A DNA stretch of 64,000 bases from Cytophagales bacterium (GTDB lineage Bacteria > Bacteroidota > Bacteroidia > Cytophagales > Spirosomataceae), in contig JAAFJP010000010.1 of NCBI GenBank assembly GCA_013298125.1, forward strand, positions 109,310-173,309, in the 5' to 3' direction. The notes below the pieces were generated by a model that was not told the DNA's origin, made no database searches, and saw only the letters and a list, made by a program, of their open reading frames with translations. Position numbers and translations under genes: made by a program. Below, in pieces: positions 1 to 9,645 of the stretch (positions within the stretch are counted from its first letter, which is position 1; each line of letters opens with the position of its first letter).

Positions 1-2
1 AC

Positions 3-422
3 AAGTCTGAACATAAAGTGCTTGATTTCGTAAATCCCAAATTGAGAGATGTTTATGTTTCTTATGCAACTATTGCAGAGATTGAATCAATATCTTTTCA
101 AAGTAATTGGAGTCGTAGAAAAATAAAGAGGCTTGAATCTTTCTTGGAGGAAGTTCAAATAATTGAAATTGATGAAACTTTGTTGAAAACGTATGTAAAC
201 ATAGATGCTTTCAGTCAAAGGAAACACAAAAATTTCATAGAATATTCTTTTCAAACTCCTCGGAATATGGGTAAAAATGACCTATGGATTGCCTCCACAG
301 CATCTTTATTAAATCTTACATTAATTACTACTGATGGAGATTTTGACCATTTAGACTCTCACTTCATTACTTTGAATAAAATACTTCCTGAACAATTGCA
401 ATCAATAATGACATTAAAATAA
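3..422 (+). CDS. PIN-domain protein (VapC-like), 5' end cut by the window
   Basis: The reading frame is open to the left edge of the window, so the true start lies outside; the GTG at 18 is only the first start-like codon inside. About 139 residues are visible. The C-terminal part reads NDLWIASTASLLNLTLITTD followed by GDFDHL, the usual second half of a PIN domain with acidic metal-binding residues (the D of NDLW and the D of TTDGDF). PIN proteins are mostly Mg2+-dependent RNases, often toxins of VapBC-type toxin-antitoxin pairs. The partner antitoxin would normally lie just upstream and cannot be seen. The N-terminal acidic residue is missing because of truncation. The stop is only 10 bases before the next gene, which has no functional link to it. 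Confidence 0.75.
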   Translation, partial: KSEHKVLDFVNPKLRDVYVSYATIAEIESISFQSNWSRRKIKRLESFLEEVQIIEIDETLLKTYVNIDAFSQRKHKNFIEYSFQTPRNMGKNDLWIASTASLLNLTLITTDGDFDHLDSHFITLNKILPEQLQSIMTLK

Positions 423-432
423 TTATGATGCT

Positions 433-2601
433 ATGAAAAATAATTCCTCCCGCAGAGACTTCATAAAAGCCACCTCACTCTTGGCTATCGGTTTTTCATT
501 ACCTTCATTCGGTAATTCCAAAACGGTTGTGCATAAAATTGATACTTTAAATACCAACGCTTTGGGGCTTGAATTGAACCCGTATATTATGATAAATGAT
601 GCGGGAAAAATTACGCTTTTCAATGCTCGTCCAGACATGGGACAAGGCACGCACCAAGCCCTACCAATGCTTTTGGCGGAGGAATTGGAAGTTAGCCTCG
701 ACCAAGTAGAAATCCGAAATACAAACGGTTTGGAGAAGTACGGAAATCAACTTTCAGGAGGTTCGTCTTCGGTCAATTCTCGTTGGACTCCCATGCGTAC
801 TGCGGGGGCAGCCGTGCGAGAAATGTTGATTTCGGCAGCGGCTACCAAATGGCAAGTGCCTGTAAGTGAGTGCTTTGCGGAGAATGCGAAGGTAATTCAT
901 AAACCTACTAATAAATCTTTTACTTATGGAGAATTGGTGGCAGAGGCTTCAAAATTAGAAGTTCCAAAAGCTCCCAAACTGAAAGACTCTAAGGATTTTA
1001 AACTCTTAGGAAAATCTATCCCACGTCCCGAGATTCCTTCCAAAGTGAACGGAACGGCGGTTTTTGGGATTGATGGAGATGTCCCAGGAATGTTATATGC
1101 CAGTATCGAACGTTCGCCAAGTATTCATGGAAAAGTCCTGAGTTTTGATGGTTCGGAAGCTATGAAAATTAAGGGCGTAAAATTTGTCGTAAAAACTGAA
1201 CGCAAAATGCCTCACAAAACCGTTGAGGCTGTGGCAGTAGTAGCGGATAATTATTGGGCAGCTTTGAAAGGACGTAAAGCCTTGAAAATCAAGTGGGAGA
1301 AGGAGGATTTGAGTAAAATGTCCACATACTCGTACTATGATGAGTTACAAAAATTAGCCAAAACCAAAGGTGAAGCCTATAAAGAGCATACCAAGGGTGA
1401 TTTTAGTAAAAACTTTTCGGGAGCAACCCAGAAATTAGAAGCCTATTATCAAACACCTTTTGCCGCTCACGCACCCCTCGAACCGCAAAATGCTACCGTT
1501 TGGGTACAGGGCGATAAAGTAGAATTGTGGGCACCGAATCAAGGACCTGACGGCTTGCTTGGTGAAGTGGCTGAATACCTAAAAATCAAACCTGAAAATA
1601 TCAAAATCAACGTGCCGTTTATGGGTGGCTCATTCGGGCGACGTGCTTATTATGACTACGTGATGGAGGCTTTGCATATCTCAAAACAAGTAAATGCACC
1701 CATAAAAGTTATCTGGACACGGGAGGATGATACTACCCAAGGACCTTTCCGCCCTGGGATGGTGTCGGCGATGGAAGGCGGTCTGGATGCTAATGGGGCG
1801 GTTGTAGCCCATAATCACAAGATTGTGGGAGCTTCGATTGAGCATCAAGTGTTTAAAAGTCCGTTGAAAGATGCCCCTGATTCTTGGGCGGCTGAAACGG
1901 CTACTTTGGACGATAGCCCTTACGATTTTGGAAATCGTACGATGAGTTTTCATTTGGCAGAAACTGATATTCCCATCGTTTGGTGGCGTTCGGTTTATTC
2001 TTCGACTACGGCATTCGGGCAAGAGAGTTTTATTGATGAAATGGCACACGCTGCCAAGACTGATCCATTAGCTTTCAGATTGGATATGTTAGTGGATTCT
2101 CCGAGATTTAGTAGAGTGTTACAGACCTTAGCCAAAAAAGCCAACTATCATCATAAACTTCCTGAAAATCAAGCGATTGGTATTGCTGTGACTCGTTCGT
2201 TTGGGTCGATTGTGGCTCATGCCGTAACGGTTTCTAAGCAAGGGAAAGGCATAAAAATTGAAAAAGTAGTCTCAGTAATTGACTGTGGGATGACTGTAAA
2301 TCCTAACAACGTCATTGCCCAAACCGAAGGAAATATTGTGATGGGATTAACTGCCGCCATCAAAAGTGGCATAACCTTTAAAGATGGATTGGCAGAACAA
2401 AGTAATTTTCATCAATATAACCTAATGAGAATCAACGAGATGCCAAAAACCGAAGTACATATCATCCAAAACCAAGAAGCCCCAAGTGGCGTTGGCGAAC
2501 CAGGACTTCCACCCATTGCCCCAGCACTTTGTAATGCGATTTTTAATTTGACTGGGAAGCGGATTAGGACTTTGCCTTTTGAGATTGGTGATATTGGATA
2601 A
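433..2601 (+). CDS. Molybdopterin-binding aldehyde/xanthine dehydrogenase-family subunit, IorB type, Tat-exported
   Basis: The 722-residue product has the length and layout of the large subunit of isoquinoline 1-oxidoreductase and related molybdenum hydroxylases. The N-terminus carries a twin-arginine motif, SSRRDFIKATSLLAIGFSLP, pointing to Tat export with cofactor already inserted. Family landmarks include GQGTHQALPMLLAEELE near residues 70-86, the MGGSFGRR stretch near residue 400, and the C-terminal GVGEPGLPPIAPAL near residue 685. Such subunits normally work with a small two-[2Fe-2S] subunit (IorA) and a cytochrome or quinone acceptor. None is present downstream, where a terminator and a convergent gene follow, and upstream there is only a PIN gene. 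The substrate cannot be predicted. Confidence 0.88.
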   Translation: MKNNSSRRDFIKATSLLAIGFSLPSFGNSKTVVHKIDTLNTNALGLELNPYIMINDAGKITLFNARPDMGQGTHQALPMLLAEELEVSLDQVEIRNTNGLEKYGNQLSGGSSSVNSRWTPMRTAGAAVREMLISAAATKWQVPVSECFAENAKVIHKPTNKSFTYGELVAEASKLEVPKAPKLKDSKDFKLLGKSIPRPEIPSKVNGTAVFGIDGDVPGMLYASIERSPSIHGKVLSFDGSEAMKIKGVKFVVKTERKMPHKTVEAVAVVADNYWAALKGRKALKIKWEKEDLSKMSTYSYYDELQKLAKTKGEAYKEHTKGDFSKNFSGATQKLEAYYQTPFAAHAPLEPQNATVWVQGDKVELWAPNQGPDGLLGEVAEYLKIKPENIKINVPFMGGSFGRRAYYDYVMEALHISKQVNAPIKVIWTREDDTTQGPFRPGMVSAMEGGLDANGAVVAHNHKIVGASIEHQVFKSPLKDAPDSWAAETATLDDSPYDFGNRTMSFHLAETDIPIVWWRSVYSSTTAFGQESFIDEMAHAAKTDPLAFRLDMLVDSPRFSRVLQTLAKKANYHHKLPENQAIGIAVTRSFGSIVAHAVTVSKQGKGIKIEKVVSVIDCGMTVNPNNVIAQTEGNIVMGLTAAIKSGITFKDGLAEQSNFHQYNLMRINEMPKTEVHIIQNQEAPSGVGEPGLPPIAPALCNAIFNLTGKRIRTLPFEIGDIG

Positions 2602-2603
2602 AC

Positions 2604-2642
2604 AAAAAAGCCCTTGGTTCACACAAAATCAAGGGCTTTTTT
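2604..2642. terminator. Bidirectional rho-independent terminator
   Basis: AAAAAAGCCCTTG and CAAGGGCTTTTTT form a 13-bp perfect stem. The A-tract on one side and T-tract on the other let it serve both the iorB-like gene (plus) and the Rpn-type gene (minus), which converge here. Confidence 0.9.
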
Positions 2643-2659
2643 GTTTATCCAATATTTGA

Positions 2660-3511
2660 TTAATTCTCTAAATTTAATTGTTTCTGAACACTCAAAACAA
2701 AATCTATGTCAAGCCCTAAATCCTCAGCAATTTCGAGAGGGGTTAGTTTACCTCTTCTTAGCATTTTCTCTACCATCGTTTTATTCTTTTGTCTATCGGC
2801 ATTTACAACTTCTGCGTTTGCCGCCAGTGCGTACTCATAAGCAAATCTTTCTTCAATACTCATTTGTCGAGTGTCCAAATCTCCAATAGCTTGCTTTAAC
2901 CAATCTTCGTTAATAAAAGTAGGCAAGGCAGTAGGCTGAGTTTTATGTAAGTTTTTCATAATCCAGAGTAATTTATCTAAATCTGTTTCAATGTTTTTTT
3001 CTTCTTTTTTGAACTTATCCAGCTCTGCAACTACAAAAGTTGTTTGATTATCAATAAGTTCCCCTTTTTCATTTCTCAAATTGATGATTGAGTGATAATC
3101 AGCGTACGGTAAAATATTTTTTTCCAATAAACCGACACAGTATATTTTAGGAATGTTTACATAGTTAAACTCCCCCTTTTTGACCAACACATTTAATTTA
3201 TGTAGGGCATAAAATTTCATTCTTTGAACAAAATTTGGAGAGTGTCCCATTTGCATTTCCACTATAAAATGATTGTCATTTTCATCAGTACAAGCAACAT
3301 CATAAATTCCACTTCGGCTATCAATTGTTAATCCTTCAAAAGCATTTTTTACGTAATTTATATGTTTTATGGGTGTTTTTGATTTGATTAGAGCCTGTAA
3401 TGCCTTTTTCAAGAATAGTGGATGTGATTCATTACCAAAGGTAGCTTTAAAACCATAATCTGACGTTACGGGAACAAATATTTTATTATCAATGATTAAA
3501 GGGTCTTCCAT
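2660..3511 (-). CDS. Rpn family recombination-promoting nuclease / PD-(D/E)XK transposase-like protein
   Basis: The 283-residue protein matches the 'PD-(D/E)XK nuclease family transposase' group (PF12784 type). It opens with a conserved VTSDYGFKATFG segment. The catalytic region shows D71 (GIYDVACTD) and E85-x-Q87 (FIVEMQM), as expected for the PD-(D/E)XK core with the E-x-Q variant. The C-terminal part (LTPLEIAEDLGLDIDFVLSV) is a helix-turn-helix-like tail common in these proteins. Characterised Rpn proteins promote RecA-independent recombination and have DNA endonuclease activity. The gene is usually a dispersed multicopy accessory gene, and a related gene lies at 52982. No terminal inverted repeats or target duplications are visible, so it is not itself a classical transposon. 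Confidence 0.85.
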   Translation of the reverse strand: MEDPLIIDNKIFVPVTSDYGFKATFGNESHPLFLKKALQALIKSKTPIKHINYVKNAFEGLTIDSRSGIYDVACTDENDNHFIVEMQMGHSPNFVQRMKFYALHKLNVLVKKGEFNYVNIPKIYCVGLLEKNILPYADYHSIINLRNEKGELIDNQTTFVVAELDKFKKEEKNIETDLDKLLWIMKNLHKTQPTALPTFINEDWLKQAIGDLDTRQMSIEERFAYEYALAANAEVVNADRQKNKTMVEKMLRRGKLTPLEIAEDLGLDIDFVLSVQKQLNLEN

Positions 3512-3777
3512 AAATGTGAAGTTGTGGTTTTATCTTAAACTAAATAGAAAACAAAATTAACGGATTAATCTATCTAAAATTATTTTCACACTATTAAAAG
3601 TTGATTCTGAGTACATTATTTTCTAAATTCTCACAATTACTGGTAGTGTATTAAATGTGTATTTATTTAGCAAAAAACACCACTTACTCATTTCCTCAAA
3701 AATCATCCAAAAAAATTACTTCTGTCGTTTTTTATTTTAGTAAATTGGGTATCTATTCATAAACCCTTCATTGCTAC
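3512..3777. other. Intergenic gap, upstream of two divergent genes
   Basis: This 266-base AT-rich stretch separates the divergent Rpn-type and WGR genes. I see no open frame, repeat or clear TAnnTTTG promoter. It presumably holds both promoters. Confidence 0.4.
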
Positions 3778-6700
3778 ATGAAACATTACCTCACTTTTCA
3801 AGACGATACTTCTGATAAATTCTGGCAAATTGAAACCTCCGAAAAATCTTTTACGGTCACATACGGACGGACGGGTACATCTGGACAAAGCCAAACCAAA
3901 ACCTTTGATTCTGAGGCACTTTGCCTAAAAGAAGCCGAAAAAATCTTGGCTGAAAAACGTAAAAAAGGATATGTTGAAGACGGTGTTGAGTCTGTCGTGG
4001 TAGCTGCAAAACCGAGAGCAAAATCTGACAAACCAGAGAAAGTGGATAACCTTGCGGAGGTATTGGCGGAATACGATAAATTGATTGTAGAAAATGCCAT
4101 TGATGGACTATTACCATTCCTGCAATCTGTCGAAAAACGGCATTATGAGGCTTTTAAAAAACATATTCGTAAAGCAAGAAAATACTGGATGGAAAGTGTG
4201 GAACTCGTCCCGAAAGACCCAAAAAAGGAATACGATTGGGGAACTTGGGGAACGAGAGGTAATGATATTCAAAGAAAAATCATCGTGCTGAGTGCGATGG
4301 CTATTTTTGATAAAACCGAAATTAATTCTTGGGATGAACCATTCAATTATTTCAATAATGTTGATAATGAACGGATAATACTTAATAAAGAAAACGTTGC
4401 AGAAGAACTCGCTAAACGTTTAGGAACTCCGTTATTAAATCAGGAAAAAAACACCCAAGTATTTGAAGTTCAATTCATTAAAGATATTTTAATGTGGAGT
4501 AAGCCGACATGGGCAGAAAGTTATTTATTAGATAAAGTCTTGAAAAACGAGTGGTATCGGATGAGTTATCTCAAATTAAGAGTCTTGGAAAATTTGGAAC
4601 TAATCACTTTTAATCCGCAACTTTATGCCAAGGCAATTACGTTTTTCACTGGATATGATTACCAGAACAGAATAGATTATGATGTTCAACAATTTCAAGA
4701 TTTTATTTGTGAAAATACTCTTGCCATTGAACGTGATGTGCCAATTGTTTTTGATTACGAAACGAATATTCAAAATTGTAATTACTCCGTTGAAATCAAT
4801 AAACAATGGGTTACAATTCAGGTTTGGGAGAAGGTTTTTGAACGTCTTTTAACGGAAAATAAAATAGACCGCAAATGGTTTTTGGAAAGTTGTCTTCAAA
4901 CTCAAACGAAAGAGTGGAATAATGGTACACGTTCATTTTTTAGAAAACGTTTTGATGACGCACAACCTTCTAAGAATGAGTTAGTTACAGTACAACAATC
5001 ACTTTTCCCATTGCTCCATGCCTCCTTGAATCAAGTGGTTAATTATGCTGTTGGTTATGTCAAAGAAATTTATGAAGAAAATGACTTTGACATGGACACT
5101 TTCTTAGATTGGATTCAGCCCGTGATGATGCGTGACGATTGCAAAGGTTCTATCAAAACACTCTTGACGATGTTTGAAAAAACCTGTAAAAATCAACCAC
5201 AATTTCAAAGCAAAATCTTGGATTTATTGGCTGATACTTTTGCGATAAATGACTTAACAATTCAAGAAAAATCGGCTAAAATTCTTCAAAAATATACCAC
5301 AAATGATAACGATGAAATCAAAGAAAAACTCACGATGTACGCCCCGCAAATGTTGGGAAATGTAAAAACGTTGGTAGCTGATTTATTAACAGAAGATGTT
5401 GATAATGAGGAGGTTGATTTAGATATTGAGTATAAATTTGCTTTAAAACCCACACTTCGACTGTACGATAAAAGTAGAGTGGAATTACCCAAAGATTGGA
5501 ACGAATTATTATTTCAAATCGGTAATTTTATTGGTTCTGGTAATGTGATTGATTCTGAGATTTTGTTAAATTCTTTGATATTGCTAAAAGACCAAATTCC
5601 AGCCGATTATCAAACACAATGTGAGGCGTATCAAAATAAACTATATGGTACTTATTACGAATCAAGTTTTAAGAATCATACAAAAATGTTCATCTTGCAT
5701 TGGATGGATAATTCAGAAAAAAAGTTCGATAAAATTCAACATTATGGCTATAATTCAAAGGTATTGGATTTGCAGTATAATCGCTTGGTTCATTTGAACA
5801 ATAAAATGAAGGAAAAATCGACTCTTCCATTATTGAGTTTCCCTACGCATAAACCTTATTGGATTGAACCTAAAACATTGATAGAGAGACTGATAGCCTA
5901 TCAAAAAGCGGATGAAAAAATTGATATGACCGACCTCGCTATTGCCATCTCTCGTATGCCCCGTGAGCGTGTGGATGAGGCATTGCCTTTGTGTGAGCAA
6001 TTGGACGTAAATCTCTCAAAATTGATGAAGTTTTGTTTGGGGGCAAGCGATAAAATTGAGTTAGATTCAGAAGGTAATTTCTTTACAAAATTCCTTCTCG
6101 GCAATGGTCAAACCACCAAAGAAAGTGTCCATAATTCGCTTTGGGCATTGGCAGCACGTACGTATTATCCAGATAAAGTTTTCCCAGAATTTGAAAAAAC
6201 ATTTTTAGCCGATGTACCCAATGTTATAGCCCCATTTGCTCCTGAGCCTTATTTTAAGGAAGATTGGCACGAATGGACAAACTACCAAACCAAAGAAAAA
6301 GAGCGTTCAAAATCGTGGTTTTATCTCAATTTAGACTTTCCTCCGCACAAGACACTCCCGCCTACAATGCTGTATAGTTTAGAGTTTTTTGATAAAGGAA
6401 AACAGAACAATTATTACTACTACGGACTTACCACAAACGACGTTTACTATTACTACGGATTTACGCCTCAAAATCTTGATGCTCTGTACGTTTTACTCTT
6501 GCAAACTGCCAGTAGAATGGCAGATGAAAACTCGAATAATTGGGAGGGTGTTTGCAAAATAATGCTTCGTTCCAATACCGTTTTCAATCGAAATTCTTTA
6601 TTGGTTTTGGCGAGTGCTTTCTTCCAACAAAAACGAGAAGCTCGTGGCTTTGCGGCGGAGGTTTTGATGCACCATTTCCAAGAACAAACCATCGAACCAG

Positions 6701-7014
6701 AAAAATTGGGAGAGCAAATTGGTTTTTTGGTCAATAACAAATACAGTCCAATCCAGCGTTTTGTAGATGTCATTGCCTTAGTAAAAGATGCCTCAATGCT
6801 TCATAATCAAGGGCTTTTATTAATGCTTAATGCCTTGATAATCAGCATAAAAGACATTGCAGAATTCCCGACTAATACCAAAAAATTATTAGAAATTTAT
6901 TTCGATTTATTCACCAAAACCAAAAAGAAACCATCGCCCGAAATCATTGAAATAATGACCAAATGGCAAAGTAACGCTTCTTTAAAAAGTATTTGTAAAC
7001 AGATAAATGGGTAA
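3778..7014 (+). CDS. WGR-domain protein, YehI/MolR-like
   Basis: The 1078-residue protein begins with a WGR domain (residues about 1-80): W16 in KFWQIE and Y29-G30-R31 in TYGRTGTSG, followed by a [17 protein letters not shown] helix. WGR domains also occur in PARPs, where they bind nucleic acid ends, and in the E. coli YehI/MolR family. The remaining ~950 residues are largely helical with leucine-rich repeats of helix pairs and no recognisable enzyme motif, except a tyrosine-rich stretch ([19 protein letters not shown]) around residues 880-900. A SWIM zinc-finger gene lies one gene downstream, as yehQ does in the yehI-yehL-yehM-yehP-yehQ region of E. coli. The AAA and VWA genes of that locus are absent here. 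The function is unknown. Confidence 0.75.
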   Translation: MKHYLTFQDDTSDKFWQIETSEKSFTVTYGRTGTSGQSQTKTFDSEALCLKEAEKILAEKRKKGYVEDGVESVVVAAKPRAKSDKPEKVDNLAEVLAEYDKLIVENAIDGLLPFLQSVEKRHYEAFKKHIRKARKYWMESVELVPKDPKKEYDWGTWGTRGNDIQRKIIVLSAMAIFDKTEINSWDEPFNYFNNVDNERIILNKENVAEELAKRLGTPLLNQEKNTQVFEVQFIKDILMWSKPTWAESYLLDKVLKNEWYRMSYLKLRVLENLELITFNPQLYAKAITFFTGYDYQNRIDYDVQQFQDFICENTLAIERDVPIVFDYETNIQNCNYSVEINKQWVTIQVWEKVFERLLTENKIDRKWFLESCLQTQTKEWNNGTRSFFRKRFDDAQPSKNELVTVQQSLFPLLHASLNQVVNYAVGYVKEIYEENDFDMDTFLDWIQPVMMRDDCKGSIKTLLTMFEKTCKNQPQFQSKILDLLADTFAINDLTIQEKSAKILQKYTTNDNDEIKEKLTMYAPQMLGNVKTLVADLLTEDVDNEEVDLDIEYKFALKPTLRLYDKSRVELPKDWNELLFQIGNFIGSGNVIDSEILLNSLILLKDQIPADYQTQCEAYQNKLYGTYYESSFKNHTKMFILHWMDNSEKKFDKIQHYGYNSKVLDLQYNRLVHLNNKMKEKSTLPLLSFPTHKPYWIEPKTLIERLIAYQKADEKIDMTDLAIAISRMPRERVDEALPLCEQLDVNLSKLMKFCLGASDKIELDSEGNFFTKFLLGNGQTTKESVHNSLWALAARTYYPDKVFPEFEKTFLADVPNVIAPFAPEPYFKEDWHEWTNYQTKEKERSKSWFYLNLDFPPHKTLPPTMLYSLEFFDKGKQNNYYYYGLTTNDVYYYYGFTPQNLDALYVLLLQTASRMADENSNNWEGVCKIMLRSNTVFNRNSLLVLASAFFQQKREARGFAAEVLMHHFQEQTIEPEKLGEQIGFLVNNKYSPIQRFVDVIALVKDASMLHNQGLLLMLNALIISIKDIAEFPTNTKKLLEIYFDLFTKTKKKPSPEIIEIMTKWQSNASLKSICKQING

Positions 7015-7045
7015 TTGTTGAAGTTTGAACGGCTCGACGATTCGA

Positions 7046-7061
7046 TTGTTGAATTGTTGAA
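7046..7061. repeat. TTGTTGAATTGTTGAA word, copy 1
   Basis: This 16-base word just after the WGR gene recurs exactly at 17311-17326, inside the coding sequence of the hybrid histidine kinase. Confidence 0.6.
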
Positions 7062-7095
7062 AAATAAAGAACTATTATTCTCATTAATGTTGTGG

Positions 7096-7218
7096 ACGTG
7101 CCACGGTTTGCGGGGGAATGAGCGTGAGACCGTGGCACGTCTTGGGAGGGTAATTATTTTCATCAATCCAAGCGTGCCACGGTCTCGCACACGTACCCCT
7201 CGCAAACCGTGGCACGCT
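7096..7218. repeat. Two inverted copies of a GC-rich palindromic element
   Basis: Copy 1 (7096-7140) is bounded by ACGTGCCACGGT and ACCGTGGCACGT. Copy 2 (7171-7218) is bounded by AGCGTGCCACGGT and ACCGTGGCACGCT and is in the opposite orientation: its reverse complement also reads CCACGGTTTGCG followed by a G-run. Each copy can fold alone (12-13 bp stems), or the two can pair with each other. The base composition is far more GC-rich than the surroundings. The form resembles REP/BIME-type or MITE-like elements. Confidence 0.8.
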
Positions 7219-7241
7219 GACACTGTTTAATTTGGCGTGGA

Positions 7242-7262
7242 TGTCTGTTAAGACATAGACAA
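7242..7262 (+). repeat. Flanking repeat, left copy (TGTCTGT..AAGACA..AGACAA)
   Basis: The 21-base sequence is an imperfect self-complementary word. Its inverted copy at 8268-8289 matches at 19 of 22 positions. The two copies bracket the orphan gene at 7296-8237. Confidence 0.7.
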
Positions 7263-7295
7263 TGGCTGGTGGAAGAACCAAAAAATATAAATTAA

Positions 7296-8237
7296 ATGAA
7301 TAAACTAATTGAAATAACAAATTTAGACCCTGATTCAAAGTTAATAACTCTAAAAAAAGAATATAAAGGTCATGTATTTAGATGGCTTATTAATGGTCGA
7401 TGTACAAACTTCCAATATGTTGTTAAACCTTGTTCAGATATATCATCATTTATCGTATATGTTGATGGTACTATTATGGATGATACATCATATTCTGGTT
7501 ACAGTAAACATATCCGAAACGATATAGAAAATGCAGTTAATTACTTGGTTAACACATTTAGGCAAGAAAATATTAATATTATAGGAGTTGAACTTTTTAT
7601 TCATGATTTTATTGTTCATGAAGTTGATTATGGTTCTCACCACTTTTTGTCAAGCTTCGTTGGTGAGTTTAGAAATTTATTTTATCAGAAAGGGTTAAAA
7701 ATTCTAAATAAGAATCAATATCAGATATCTGAACAAAAATATGAACCTGATGTAAAGCCTACTAATTATGTTGAGGAAGACTTAGGCAAGTTCTTTGAAA
7801 CTATTCATCCTCAAATTTCATTTAAAAATGGAGGTTTAAGGCTTCAAACTAATATTGTTGAATCAATCGACTTTTGTAATTACAACAATTATTCGGATTA
7901 TATTAAATATTGCTTGACTTTTAGAATCAGTCCTAAGCCAATCAGTTACTCTGGAGGAGGTCCTTACAAAAACTCTATTTCTGTAAAATGTAAATTTGAG
8001 CGAAAATATATAGAGATTAATTCGTGTATAAATGATGCTTTTAAAAAATTCATGGCTGAATTAGAGGAAGATAATATTTATTTAGGAGGATTTTCTATGG
8101 AGTTTGATTTTGAGATAACTCCTCCAAAATCAGAAACATCTCAATTTTACGTGATTCAAAATTCAGAAGAATATACTTCAATAATTCATTGGAAATTCAA
8201 AGAGATTTTCATGAAATATGGAACTATTTATGAATAA
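7296..8237 (+). CDS. Hypothetical protein, AT-rich orphan between WGR and SWIM genes
   Basis: The 313-residue product is not recognised. It has no signal peptide or membrane segment, and is mixed alpha/beta with many Tyr, Asn, Ile and Lys residues. Notable stretches are GVELFIHDFIVHEVDYGSHH near residue 100 and a glycine-rich SGGGPYKNSISVKCKFE near residue 227. Codons are visibly more AT-rich than in the genes on either side. The gene sits between a GC-rich repeat element and inverted copies of a 21-22 base repeat, which suggests a recent insertion into an older WGR-SWIM gene pair. The ATG at 7296 follows an A-rich leader without an obvious Shine-Dalgarno sequence. Function unknown. Confidence 0.7.
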   Translation: MNKLIEITNLDPDSKLITLKKEYKGHVFRWLINGRCTNFQYVVKPCSDISSFIVYVDGTIMDDTSYSGYSKHIRNDIENAVNYLVNTFRQENINIIGVELFIHDFIVHEVDYGSHHFLSSFVGEFRNLFYQKGLKILNKNQYQISEQKYEPDVKPTNYVEEDLGKFFETIHPQISFKNGGLRLQTNIVESIDFCNYNNYSDYIKYCLTFRISPKPISYSGGGPYKNSISVKCKFERKYIEINSCINDAFKKFMAELEEDNIYLGGFSMEFDFEITPPKSETSQFYVIQNSEEYTSIIHWKFKEIFMKYGTIYE

Positions 8238-8267
8238 ATTAAGAAGTAAAAAACAAAACTCCCGCAC

Positions 8268-8289
8268 TTGTCTGTGTCTTCACAGACAA
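8268..8289 (-). repeat. Flanking repeat, right copy, also a hairpin
   Basis: TTGTCTGTG-TCTT-CACAGACAA is a 9-bp perfect stem with a 4-base loop, 17 bases before the SWIM gene start. Read on the minus strand it matches the left copy at 7241-7262 at 19 of 22 bases. Confidence 0.7.
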
Positions 8290-8306
8290 CCATGTTAATC
8301 TGAAAA

Positions 8307-9644
8307 ATGGAAACAACAGCCGATTATACCTTCGCCAGTACATCAACCATCAGTAAAGTTGATAATCAAAATAGCCTTTTTCTTTCGCACCAGACCGAAT
8401 TAGAAGAAGTCAATAACATTCCCTGTTTCTTTTGGGGACGAATGCGAGACCCTTATTTGACGGCAAAATGCCTTTCGACAGTTGCCAAAACAGTCCGTTC
8501 ACGTTTCGCACTCACCGCCCAAGAACTCGCAGCCATGCGTGACCCCATCGTGACGGCTGGGGCGGAGCAAATTCGCTTTGAAGGTTTTTCGTCTTGCAAT
8601 GGCGTTTATGCCCGCTTGGATATACTCTCGGAAGGACTTGATGGCGAGTTTTTGGCAAGTGGAACAACCAACGTCGATTTCAACGAACCGATGCTCAATG
8701 CCTTGAATTTAGTGCAAAAGAATGAGGAAGTAATTTTGAGTGTAGGCTTCGATAATGTAACCGTTTCGACTTCCCGAACCAAAGCCGTAGAAAAGAAAGT
8801 TTCCTTGCCCAATCGCTGGATTAAGGGATTAACGAGCGTTCAACATTATTTGGCAGAGATGGACGAAAAGTTTGAATTGAACAAATTACAGGTCATTCAA
8901 TTGTTCCAAAGTCTTCCAAAATCAACCATAAAAGGCGATATGTTTATCGTGCAGAGAGCGGGTAAATCTCTATTTTCTCCACTACAAAGTGGTAAAAATG
9001 TGAAGGTCGGAAGTCCGCACCGTCTCAGGGTGATGGAAGGGATTTTGCCATTTATTACTTCTTTAAAAATCTATGAATCAGAAGACGGACAAGCCTCTTG
9101 TTTTGTGGCTTTGATGGGGCATTTACAAATGGTTTTTGCCTTTTCAGCCGATGCCTACCGAGGTTTTTCTGGTGAAGGAAAGGCTTTGGAACATCTCATC
9201 GAAGAAATCCCGATGGAGTGGGTTTTTGGTATCAATAATCTCTTCAAGGGCAACGAAATCTTCAACATGACCAATCTTTCCATCGAAAACGACATTGCTT
9301 TTTCGACCATGGACAGCTTGACAGCGAACTTAGCAAGTATCGGATTATTGGGTTTTGACGTACTCAATAACCAACATTTTTACAGACGATTACCCTTCAA
9401 AACACAACGAATTTTGAGTTTGAATCCAAGATTAAAAAATGCCAAGAAATTAGTAGCTGAAAATGATATTGAGTTCGTAAAGAAAACCGATAATTATGTA
9501 GAAGCCAACGTAAAAGGCAGTGGCGTAACGCATAAAATCATCATCGAAAACGAAGAAGCCAAATGTACTTGTGACTGGTACACCAACCACCGAGGCAAAC
9601 GAGGATTTTGCAAGCACGTGTTGGCAGTGAAAATGCTGTTGTAA
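8307..9644 (+). CDS. SWIM zinc-finger protein (YehQ-like)
   Basis: The 445-residue protein ends in a SWIM zinc finger of the form CxC-x12-CxH: C420-T-C422 and C435-K-H437 in KCTCDWYTNHRGKRGFCKHV. SWIM fingers bind DNA or protein partners. The N-terminal ~400 residues contain no enzyme motif I recognise. The gene follows the WGR gene with the orphan between, echoing the co-occurrence of WGR (YehI) and SWIM (YehQ) proteins in enterobacteria. The start at 8307 (METTADYTF) follows the repeat hairpin closely. The stop is one base from the stop of a convergent small gene. Confidence 0.85.
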   Translation: METTADYTFASTSTISKVDNQNSLFLSHQTELEEVNNIPCFFWGRMRDPYLTAKCLSTVAKTVRSRFALTAQELAAMRDPIVTAGAEQIRFEGFSSCNGVYARLDILSEGLDGEFLASGTTNVDFNEPMLNALNLVQKNEEVILSVGFDNVTVSTSRTKAVEKKVSLPNRWIKGLTSVQHYLAEMDEKFELNKLQVIQLFQSLPKSTIKGDMFIVQRAGKSLFSPLQSGKNVKVGSPHRLRVMEGILPFITSLKIYESEDGQASCFVALMGHLQMVFAFSADAYRGFSGEGKALEHLIEEIPMEWVFGINNLFKGNEIFNMTNLSIENDIAFSTMDSLTANLASIGLLGFDVLNNQHFYRRLPFKTQRILSLNPRLKNAKKLVAENDIEFVKKTDNYVEANVKGSGVTHKIIIENEEAKCTCDWYTNHRGKRGFCKHVLAVKMLL

Positions 9645-9645
9645 A

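Noticed and set aside
2614..2889. 91-aa plus-strand open frame at the end of the Rpn gene
   Set aside because: It runs antisense through the Rpn-type coding region from within a terminator and has no conserved features.
2660..3511. Complete insertion sequence around the Rpn-type gene
   Set aside because: No terminal inverted repeats or target-site duplications are visible at either side, and a terminator serves the neighbour gene.
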